Shown here one piece after another: positions 55,746-64,000 of a stretch of DNA of 64,000 nt. The translations under genes were made by a program, and so were the position numbers. The notes under the pieces are model-generated. The model was not told the DNA's origin and ran no database searches. It worked only from the letters and a program-made list of their open reading frames with translations. How positions within the stretch are numbered: position 1 is the first letter of the stretch; every line of letters begins with the position of its first letter. Origin of the DNA: Neoceratodus forsteri (lineage: Eukaryota; Chordata; Ceratodontiformes; Ceratodontidae); contig CM028131.1 of assembly GCA_016271365.2 (NCBI GenBank), positions 281,354,001-281,418,000 on the forward strand. The letters are read 5' to 3'.

Positions 55746-56766
55746 CATATGTTATATGTAAGCCCCCTGTAAAAGCAGGGCTTATATTCCCACGTTTAGC
55801 CACCCCTTTTCCCCATCCTACCCCCCTGCCCCCGAGCTAAGAAATGGGTTTAGTGCTCTGGGGGTTAGTGCTCTGGACGCCACAAGGTGCCAGCAGAGGG
55901 CAGAAATAAGGTATATAAGGGAGCATACAGGAAGTTTCTGGGCTTTTCCAGCTCGGGCATTAGGCCTGGGGCTGGAGGGGGGAAGCTGGAAGAGTAGAAT
56001 CAGGACCAGAATAGGTGGGCAGGTGAGGGAGCTCGGGTGGCCAGTGGGGAAACCCAACAAAAAAGAGTGCAGTCAGGACAGTCTTTTGTGCTGTGGCCGC
56101 CGAGGAGTGGGGTATGGAGCTCCGGTGGGGACATAGGTAGCCAGGTCCTGCGTCGAGGGGGCTAGGGCATTAGGGAGGCTTAGCAAGCCCATCCAAAAGA
56201 TGAGCAGCCCTTTAGTGAGACCAATTTTTGTGTTTCCCAGGTCACCAGGGCTGGGAGGGCTGTGGCAGGGCCTTCTCAGGAGGGGAGCCGGTGGCAGAGG
56301 TTCCCCTTGTTCCTGGCATGTCCGGGCGGCCTGGGGGTGTTGAGGCAGCTGGGGAGCCCTCCACCTGATTTAGGGGCCTGTTTGGAGGGACAGGTCCTGG
56401 GGCGGCAGTCCAGATAAAGGCCAGGTGGGTTCGTGGACCACAAAAAATGTGTAGGCCTTGGAGTCTCCATGCTGGAGTTTAGCTTAAGCCCAGGAAATGT
56501 TTGCAAGGGATATGGGCCTGGCAGAGATTCCCCATAGGAAGTGGGTGTCATGGAGGTGCTGAGGCAGTAGTCAGGAAAAAAGGTGACAGTAGAGGCCTCA
56601 GTAGGAGCACAAATGTGCCAGCCAGATAAAAGGGGTCAGGGCCTGGGTTGTCAGGAAAATTCCTGGATGAGTAATTTGGGCTGGGCCAGTGCTCAGGGGT
56701 CCAGGTGGGGAAGAGCGCTCACTTTCCCGCTCCAGAGAAAAGGGGGACGACCAGTGCCTCAGTAAG
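55746..56766. other. Unassigned GC-rich sequence
   Basis: About 1 kb with no recognised gene or repeat. GGTATATAAGGG at about 55911-55922 is TATA-box-like but has no supported transcript downstream. The open frames here are low-complexity Pro/Gly shadows. Confidence 0.35.
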
Positions 56767-59319
56767 AACATAGAAACATAGAATCTGTTGGCAGATAAGG
56801 ACCATACAGCCCACCTAGTCTGCCTATTTCCCTACTTGGTTTGGCAATCCCTGCTCTTATCTGGACTGCCTTTCCCCCGCTCTGCTGTACGGTAGGGTGC
56901 CTTTATGCTTATCCCACACACTTTTAAATCCCTGTATTGTTTTTGCTTCCTCCACCTCTGCTGTTAGGCTGTTCCATGGATCCACCACCCTCTCTGTGAA
57001 AAATACTTCCTAGCATTCCCCCTAAGCCTCTCTCCCTCCAGCCTCATGTTATGTCCCCTTGTCCTTGTGCACTTTCGTCTCTGAAATATTCTTTCCTCTT
57101 GTATCTTGTTTATTCATCTAAGGTATTTGAAAGTCTGTATCATATCCCCTCTCTCCCTTCTCTCTTCCAGTGAATAGTTTAGTTCCTTGAGTCTTTCCTC
57201 ATAAGTTTTGTGGTGTAGGCCATGTATCATTTTTGTTGCTATTCTCTGGACTGCTTTCATTCTGTCTATGGCCCTCCTGAGATGTGGTCTCCAGAACTGG
57301 ACACAGTATTCCAGGTGAGGCCTCACCAGTGATCTATACAGTGGCATCACCACTTCACTCCTCCTACTGGTCATGCCCCTTCCTATGCACCCCAACATTC
57401 TGTTTGCCTTCCCCACTGCTTTTTTGCATTGTTTGGCTGACTTCAGGTCATCAGATATGGTAACCCCCATGTCTCTCTCCTGACTTGTGGTAGCTAGAAC
57501 CTGCCCCCCTCCCATCCTGTATTCCTCTCTTGGGTTTCTGTGTCCCAGGTGCATTATCTTGCACTTCTTAGCGTTGAAACCCAACTGCCAAACCCTTGAC
57601 CATTCCTCAAGTAGTCTTAGGTCGTTTCTCATTTTATCTAGCCTCTCCTGTGTGTCGACTCTGTTACAGATCTTGGTGTCATCTGTGAACAAGCATACTT
57701 TCCCCTCCAGTCTCTCTGTAATGTCGCTTATGAAGACATTGAATAGAACTGGACCCAGCACCGATCCCTGTGGAACCCCGCTGGTCATCTCCCCTTCTTC
57801 TGGTTTCACGCCATTTACTACCCCCCTAGGTCCTGCCTTTTAGTCAGTTACCAACCCATTTTACCACTTTAGAGCCCACACCCAGACTCCCCAATTTGTT
57901 AAGCAACCTTCTATGAGGAACGATGTCGAAGGCCTTACTGAAAGCCAGGTAGGCCACATCCACCACCCCTCCCTGATCCATCACCCTGGTCACCCAGACA
58001 AAGAAGTCGATAAGATTAGTCTGACAGGACCTACCCTCAGTGAATCCATGCTGCCTTGGGTCTTTTGTACCACTTGACTCCAGGAACTTCACTACCCTTT
58101 CCTTAAGCTGGGACTCCATCAGCTCCCCCACCATTGAGGTCAGACTTACAGGTCTGTAATTGCTTGCCTCCTCCCTACTTCCAGTCTTGTGCAGGGGGAC
58201 CACTTCTGCCCTCCTCCAGTCCCCAGGTGGTCTAGTGATTGGTTGAATAGGGTTGTCAGCGGACCTGCTAGGACTTCCCTGAGTTCCTTCAACACTCTAG
58301 GGCGCATCCTGTTTGGCCCCATTGCCTTGTCTATCTTTACTTTTCCTAGTTCCTTCAAGACCACTGTAAATGGGCTGGTGTCCACCTCTCCCCTGCACAT
58401 CTTTCCTTGTGAGTCTTGGCCCCTCCCCTGCCTCTTCCTTGGTAAATACTGAGCAAAAATATTTGTTCAGTACCTCAGATTTTTCAGGTCATCATCACCC
58501 ACCAACTCTCCCTTCTTTAGCCTAACAATACCATGTCTGGTCTTCTTTCCTCTCGCTAATATAACAGAAAAAGGTCTTTGCCCCTTCTAATGGCCTTTGC
58601 TATTCCTTCCTCTGTTTTTGCCTTAGCCCCTCTGACAGCTTTCCCAGCTTCTCTCTGCTTCTTCAGATATTTCAGTCTATCTTCTTCTTTCTGTGTCTCT
58701 TTGTATTTCCTGAATGCCTTACTTTTTCGCACTTTCTGGCTACTGATATGAGAAAACAGTGGCTGCTAACTCTTTGCTTTTTGCTAAGCAATCTGACACA
58801 TTGACTTGTCACTCCTGCTATGGATCTCTTGATCCTAAGCCACTGTTCTTCTACCCCTCCCCCCAGTATGTTCTGCTGCCAGGGCAATTATGAGCCATTC
58901 CCCCGTCTCCATGAAGTTGGCCTTCCGGAAATCTAGGATCTTAATCTTTGAATGGCTTTCTTTTGCCAACGTGTTGACTCTAAACCACACAGTTCTGTGG
59001 TCACTGACACCAAGGGGACTGCCCACCTCAACATCCATGATTCCGTCCCCATTTGTCAACACTAGGTCCAGTACAGCCCCCTCCCTGGTGGGATCAACCA
59101 CCAGCTGCCTTAGGTTTGCCCCATACATGGCAGACATGAGGTCCCTGCTCCTCGATGTTCTTGCAGTCCGAGTATTCCAGTCTACATCCAGCATGTTGAA
59201 GTCACCCATTAGTAGAACTTCCCTTTGGCTGCCATATTATGGATGGCTTCCACTAATACTAGCTTATATCCTCCCAAATGCGTAGGGAGACCTGTAGACT
59301 ACTCCAGCATGGATGGTTA
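56767..59319 (-). mobile_element. CR1-B, 3' part
   Basis: The 3' end carries two octamers (plus strand CATAGAAACATAGAAT at 56769-56784), the hallmark of CR1. It holds the C-terminal RT, the RT core and the endonuclease C-terminal half, up to THIS border at 59319 where CR1-C begins. Its 5' part continues at 60593-61320. Confidence 0.85.
57114..59312 (-). pseudogene. CR1-B ORF2: endonuclease C-terminal half and reverse transcriptase
   Basis: Near 59310 IHAGVVYRSPYAFGR opens the second half of the endonuclease. 59209-58835 has MGDFNMLDVDWNTR, LVLTNGDGIMDVEVGSPLG and VSDHRTVWFRV, so the D and SDH residues are kept. A linker with broken frames follows, then 58400-58146 (KAMGPNRMRPRVLKEL), 58203-57844 (NYRPVSLTSMVGELMESQL, LIDFFVWVTRVMDQGG, FSKAFDIVPHRRLL) and 57809-57114 (SGVPQGSVLGPVLFNVFISD, catalytic LFTDDTKIC at 57689-57678, QFWRPHLRRAIDRMKAVQ). 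FTDD replaces the usual FADD. Of the CR1s here this copy is the best preserved. Confidence 0.85.
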
Positions 59320-60592
59320 GAAACATAGAAACATAGAATTTGACATCAGATAAGGACCGCTTGGCTCACCTAGTCCATCTATTTCTTACCTAACAGATAA
59401 GCTGCAGATCTAGTTAACCAACAGCTTACGTCCTCCTAACCCCCACTAGGACTGCCTTATGTCCGTCCCATGCATTCTTGAATTCCCCCACTGTTCTTGA
59501 CTCCACGACCTCCTCAAAGAGGCTGTTCCATGCATCCACAACCCTCTCTATGAAAAAATACTTCCTCACATTACCTCTGAGCCATCCCCTCTATCTTCAA
59601 ATTGTGCCCCCTTGTTCTTGCACATCTCTTTTTCTGAAAGATGCTATGCTCTTGAACTTTGTTGATTCCCTTCAGGTACTTGAAAGTTTCTATCATGTCC
59701 CCTCTCTCCCTTCTTTCCTCGAGGGTATACATATTAAGCTCCTTTAGTCTTTCTTCATATGTCTTCTGGTGCAAACCTTGTACCATTTTGGTTGCCCTCC
59801 TCTGGACAGCCTCCACTCTGTCTATGTCTTTGCAGAGATGGGGTCTCCAGAACTGCACACAGTACTCCAGATGGGGTCTCACCAACTGTCTGTGCAGAGG
59901 GATAACAACTTCCTGTTTTCTACTACTGATGCCTCTCCCTATGCATCCCAGTATCCCCCCAGCCTTCCTTACTGCCTTCTCACATTGCTTGCCCACCTTT
60001 AGGTCATCTGATATAATTACCCCTAGGTCCCTTTCTATTTTTACTTTTGCCACTATCTCACCCCCCATTGTGTACGCTTCCCCTGGGTTTTTGTTTCCCA
60101 GGTGTATTACCTTGCACTTCTTTGCATTGAAGCTGAGCTGCCATACATTTGACCATTCCTCCAACCTTGTCAAGTCCCTTCTCATCCTTTCCACTCCATC
60201 TTGTGTATCAACCCTGTTGCAGATCTTTGTGTCGTCTGCAAAGAGACATACTTTTCCTTCCAGTTCCTCTGCAACGTCACTTATAAAGACATTAAAAGGA
60301 CTGGTCCCAGTACTGAACCCTGCGGTACCCTGCTAGTAACCCTTCTTTCTTCACTGTGGACTCAGTTTACTACTACCCTTTGCATCCTGTTGTCTAGCCA
60401 ATTTTTTATCCAGGCTACCACCTTGGGACCCAATCCAAGGCTGGCTAACTTGTGTATTAATCTTTTGTGTGGGACTGTATCAAATGCCTTGCTAAAATCT
60501 AGGTAGGCCATGTCCACAGCCCCTCCCTGGTCTACTACTTTGGTCACCCAGTCAAAGAAATCTATTAGATTCATTTGACACAACCTTTCACA
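59320..60592 (-). mobile_element. CR1-C, 5'-truncated CR1 inserted in CR1-B
   Basis: The 3' end has CATAGAAACATAGAAT (59324-59339) directly abutting the CR1-B endonuclease. RT text: MNLIDFFDWVTKVVDQGGAV (60583), FSKAFDTVPHKRLIHKLA, catalytic FADDTKIC at 60242-60231, then 60194-59571 with WQLSFNAKKCKVIHLGNKNP and YCVQFWRPHLCKDIDRVEAV. It starts within the RT near 60592. On the other side CR1-B endonuclease text resumes, so it splits CR1-B between LWVSLESGNKTM and IHAGVVYR. Confidence 0.8.
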
Positions 60593-61320
60593 TTGTTTTG
60601 TTCCCTGACTCCAGACTGACCCACAATGCCTCTGCTTCTTCCCTGGATCCCTGAGCCTCTGTAGCTTTAATCCCTTCCTTTACATACATAGCAAACCCCT
60701 CTTCCCCTTTTCCCCTCCCTATCCTTTCTAAAAAGTGTATACCCTGGTATGGCTGCATCCCAGTTATGGTTCCCTACGTACCATGTCTCTGTATAAGCCA
60801 CAATGTCCAGGTGTGTGTCTGTCATCAGTGCCATTAGGACTGGGATTTTGTTTCCCAGACTGTGGGCATTTGTGCATATGACCTTCCACTCTGTGTACCC
60901 CCTTAATATTCCTTGTTTATTGATCTTTGCCCTGCGCCGCATTAGTGATGTACCTTCTGTTCTCTCCCCCATTGTAACCATGGTAGTTTTATGGTTAGAT
61001 ATTGTGCTAGTTATTAGGTCCTCACTGCTTTCAGTTATGTCCTCAGGGGAGGCTATGATAATCCCCTTGACTGTCTATGCTCTCCCTTGGCAAGTTTAAA
61101 TGATCACTAAGGATGACTTAAACTTCTCAGAGAGGATACCTTTGCCTCCCCTGGATAGATGCAGGCCATCTGGAGAATATAGTCCTTCATCTCTCCAGGT
61201 GAGGTTCCAGCCCCCAATGAAGCCATACCCCACTTCTCCGCACCATTTCTTCGGCCATTTGTTGAATGCAGTTATGCAGATGTCCCTCTCTTTCCCCTTG
61301 CAGTGGGCAGATAGCACCTC
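60593..61320 (-). pseudogene. CR1-B 5' part: end of ORF1 (SGNH-type) and start of ORF2
   Basis: 61317-61096 reads GYGFIGGWNLTWRDEGLYSP and DGLHLSRGGKGILSEKFK; DGLHLS is the last block of the SGNH esterase-like domain found in CR1 ORF1 proteins. A stop follows at 61096. ORF2 starts near 60981 with the endonuclease N-terminus: WKVICTNAHSLGNKIPVLMA, DIVAYTETWY and YTLFRKDREG. It runs to ALWVSLESGNKT near 60600, where CR1-C interrupts. The rest of the endonuclease continues at 59312. Confidence 0.75.
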
Positions 61321-61563
61321 CTAGAAGGTGACAGAAAACAGAAAAGACAGAAAAGAGGACCCACAGGAAAGCAAGTAAAGAAAAGGTTGGTTTACCAGAT
61401 CCTGATATGCCAGGAGTTGCAGGGATCCAGGTTCTTGGGAAGAGCACCCAAGATGGACACAGTAGAAAAGCGAGTGTCATGCAGGAGTCTGTCAAATCAG
61501 TTGTCCTGCTGTCTGTTAGGTCCAGCCAGGTGTAAAAAGTTTGTAGCCCCATGGAGATGTGTG

Positions 61564-61564
<1 letters not shown>

Positions 61565-61604
<40 letters not shown>
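61565..61604. repeat. (TA)n microsatellite
   Basis: About 20 uninterrupted AT/TA units, giving spurious Tyr-Ile repeats in both strands. Confidence 0.95.
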
Positions 61605-61606
<2 letters not shown>

Positions 61607-63512
61607 TTGTTGGAAAAGAATTAGTGACCCCTGCATTGCTGAAATAATTTGGCATGCAGGTGAAATAAAAGTTAGTTGGGGAAAACCATGGTTGGTGTCT
61701 TATTCGCCTGTGGGAGGGGAGCCTGGTGAAATGAAATGATCGTCTCCTCTCACATATTAGTGGACTGATTTATTTGTCACAAGTTGTATTCCAGGGGAAA
61801 GAGTTCGACCCCTGGGGGCTGCAGGAGCTCCTTGGGATTTCCAGGGAAGAATCGGGAGATCCAGGTCTGGTGGGTGGTTTGGGAAGAGAATCCATTTTCC
61901 TGGGAATTCAGGAGGTAATTCAGGAATGGGAAGACATCATCAGGTGAGAACCATCAGTTACCCATGGTCCAGTATTTCAATGTCTTGAATGTTAGATTTT
62001 CACTGGCTTCTTCCTTCCTGCCTGGACCACCTGCAATGAGTTAAAGTATGCTAGACAGGGCAGGAAGGAGGGAGTTACACTGTAGGGACTCATCTGGGAT
62101 GTTCCTGAACCCTAAAATTGCCACTGGACCCCGGGCCATGCGGTCTGCGGTGTGCAGGTTTCCCGAGCTAGCTGGGCCCTGTTCTTGCTTGCTAAGATTG
62201 TTGTGGGGTGGGCCTGGCCTGCTGGTGTGGTGTCGTGCATGACTTGCTGGTCATGTGACCCTCAGAAGAGGTCCTGATTGGAAGCTGGGCAGAGGGAGCT
62301 ATAGCAGCTGTATGAATAAGCACCATCTTGGGGATCCTGGCCGAATGAGCAGAGGGAGAGAGACCAGCAACAGTAGTGAAGCAGAAAAGGTGAATATCGC
62401 TAGTGAGAGCAGGGCAAAACAGATCTCTTTGGGAGCCCATTATTTGAGAAGCAGGCAAGTGACCTGGGACTGCATTATTTGAGAGCAGAGTACTGTGGAC
62501 TCCAAATGACTGTGGGACTGGGAGAGCAGGAAAAGGAAGCACAGGCATCCCAATGGATTGGCAGCAAGCAGTAGCAGGGGAAGGTGCAGAGAAGACTGAA
62601 GCAACCACTCACGAGGAACCCCTGACTACAGTTCCAGCCTCACTTCTTTCCTGGCTTTGGAAGGCTGGGGACAATGCAAGGGACATGAACATTGTGTGAG
62701 GTATGGATTTGGGGAGAAGCAGTAACCAGGCTGCCCATATGCCTTTACTGTATAGGAGAGCACCTATGTCATTTAGCGGGACGTATGCTCCCTAGTTCCA
62801 CTGCCAGCTTATTCATTCCATGGTCACCAGCCAGCAGAGATTCTGAGGTGTTTGATAGATTGTCCCTGGGAGAAAGCACATGTGTCCAGGTGGACAAGAC
62901 CAAGTGAATTCCCAGATGTGATAGTGGAGGCTGTGGAAGAGGAGGGTGCAGGAGTACCAGAAAGAGACAGAGGTGATGGGGAGCACAGACATCTGCCCAG
63001 CAGTGGAGATGGTGGCAGAGCAGGCGTCATGCCGGGGCCGTCTTTTATTTTGAATGCTGGACCCTGGGGGTGGGACATGCAGAGTTCCACCATCTGCCCT
63101 GCCCCCCACTGTGATGTCACGTCAAGCAGTGGTACCCCAGCTGTGCAGCTGGACATTCTTTCACCCCCCATGCCCCCGGAGAAGGAGAGCAGTCCAAGGG
63201 ATGCACAATCCTTATCCCTCTGGCTGGCACACTCTGACTCCTGAGTCTGTCACCGAACCCAGGATGTCGGCACCGCAAGCGGACACTTTGGCACTGCGCC
63301 AGTGGACCCCGCACCAGGGACATTACTTTATACTGACTCCTTCTGCTGCTGCTGTAGATGCGTATGCCTACCCAAATAATGTGTAATCAAATCACACTAT
63401 ATAATTGTGAAATTTCTTCCATGCTACTACATCACTGCCTGACGTACTCTTCATTTTTTTTTTTTTTGTACCAACGCGTGCATCTCAGTTTCTGCATCCA
63501 TCCTTCTGGGCC

Positions 63513-63585
63513 ACTGTTTGTTATCTGCTAATTATGTATGTACTGATTTCTGGGCCACTGTTTGTTATTGCTAATTATGTATGTA
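63513..63585 (+). repeat. Short tandem duplication
   Basis: TGGGCCACTGTTTGTTAT followed by GCTAATTATGTATGTACTGA occurs twice in a row (about 63508-63544 and 63550-63584), differing by a CT. Confidence 0.8.
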
Positions 63586-63604
63586 CTGATTTTTGTATTA
63601 TGTA

Positions 63605-63699
63605 CTGCACTCCTTACCCCTTACCAGGCGCATCTGGAATCGAGCGGTACTCTGCTCAGTATGCCTTCCTGGTAGATCTCTTAAATAAATAAATAAATA
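63605..63699 (+). mobile_element. LINE/SINE-type 3' tail (plus)
   Basis: TTACCAGGCGCATCTGGAAT, TCGAGCGGTACTCTGCTCAG, TTCCTGGTAGA and AAATAAATAAATAAATAA. It is the reverse-complement arrangement of the tail at 33246-33320 (TGCTCGATTCCCGGTGTGAC). Only the tail is recognisable. Confidence 0.55.
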
Positions 63700-63704
63700 A
63701 TACA

Positions 63705-63825
63705 GAATGTGCCGATGATTGGGAGGGGACCACTAACACCAGGGATATTATTTTTATATATAGCAGGATGGGTGATTGGCGGGGGTGACCACTACCACCA
63801 GGGATATCTACTTAGTAATCCCAAT
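63705..63825 (-). repeat. 60-bp minisatellite units, distant copy
   Basis: GAGGGGACCACTAACACCAG and GGGTGACCACTACCACCAGG, about 64 bases apart, match the inverted units at 43055-43175 and (reversed) those at 42003-42720. Two units are visible, 20 kb from the main array. Confidence 0.65.
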
Positions 63826-64000
63826 ACACAAATTTTCCATAGTGTGGCGGCCCCCCCTCCCCATGCTCTGGTAGGCAGGACCCCCTGCCACCCGTGCCAG
63901 CAACTGGCACAACCCTCCACACTCTGCCATGGCCCAGCCACCAACTGAAGCATACAGAGCTGTACCTTACATAGTACGGGTTCACTGGTTGACCAATGAG

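Larger units (their letters stand above)
61321..63600. other. Unassigned region, possible relic LTR boundary
   Basis: No protein recognised. It contains a (TA)n run (61565-61604), an AATAAA at 61664-61669, and at 62075-62100 TTACA followed 3 bases later by TAGGGACTCATCTGGGAT. That matches 14 of 18 bases of a proline-tRNA PBS, with all four differences being transitions. No second LTR was found. Open frames at 62852-63386 show no known motif. Confidence 0.35.

Noticed and set aside
55911..55922. TATA-like box as a host promoter
   Set aside because: No downstream exon, gene or recognised element supports transcription; mentioned only in the unassigned region.
61187..61647. Tyr-Ile repeat proteins around 61570
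   Set aside because: Translation of a (TA)n microsatellite.
62852..63386. Open frames of 110-130 codons
   Set aside because: Overlapping frames on both strands, no recognised motif, no conserved context; treated as chance frames in GC-rich sequence.
1..64000. CRISPR arrays, bacterial operons, tRNA or rRNA genes
   Set aside because: None seen. The content, introns, poly(A) tails and element families are those of a vertebrate nuclear genome. The only tRNA-like sequence is the SINE head.

Overview
No host gene was recognised in this window. It is almost wall-to-wall transposable elements, most of them old and frameshifted, so the coding features are listed as pseudogenes. The mix is Tx1-like and L1 non-LTR elements, CR1 elements ending in the CATAGAAA octamer, L2/CR1-group LINEs, a Penelope-like element with a GIY-YIG domain, a two-gene PIF/Harbinger transposon, a tRNA-headed SINE and a large LTR element with a proline-tRNA primer site. 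This points to a vertebrate with a large repeat-rich genome, such as a lungfish, amphibian or coelacanth-grade animal. The species cannot be fixed from the sequence alone.

Layout. 1-11916: two Tx1-like LINEs on the minus strand, E2 directly upstream of E1, lying head to tail inside a SINE whose tail half is at 11732-11916. 11917-13523: 5'-truncated L1 fragment (+). 13524-30886: a Penelope-like element (-) split by a full-length-style L1 (-, 14556-27545). That L1 is split by a SINE (-, 14767-21047), and the SINE is split by a third Tx1-like LINE, E3 (+, 14959-20790). 30887-34396: an L2-type LINE (+) followed by a LINE 3' fragment (-). About 34397-40430: Harbinger with a Myb/SANT-like gene (+) converging on a DDE transposase gene (-) that keeps a visible intron. 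40443-43468: CR1 scrap, a fold-back element, a short LINE insertion with clear target duplication, and a 60-bp minisatellite. 43469-47632: an L2/CR1-group LINE (-) containing a poly(A)-tailed insertion. 47637-55745: LTR element with 4-bp CATA duplications, itself hit by a LINE and a CR1. 56767-61320: a CR1 (-) with a second CR1 inside it. 61321-64000: mostly unassigned, ending in a SINE/LINE-type tail and more 60-bp repeat units.

The most striking result is that all three Tx1-like LINEs sit at the same 10-bp motif, CCCCTACTCT (AGAGTAGGGG on the other strand), in the central domain of the tRNA-derived SINE. This looks like sequence-specific insertion of a Tx1-clade LINE into a SINE core, including re-use of the site to stack two LINEs. 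The SINE's 3' tail resembles the 3' tail of the separate LINE at 43469-47632, which suggests the LINE that mobilised it. A second point of interest is the LTR element: its ends, PBS and target duplication are clear, but its interior shows no recognisable gag, pol or env and carries an unrecognised broken reading frame.
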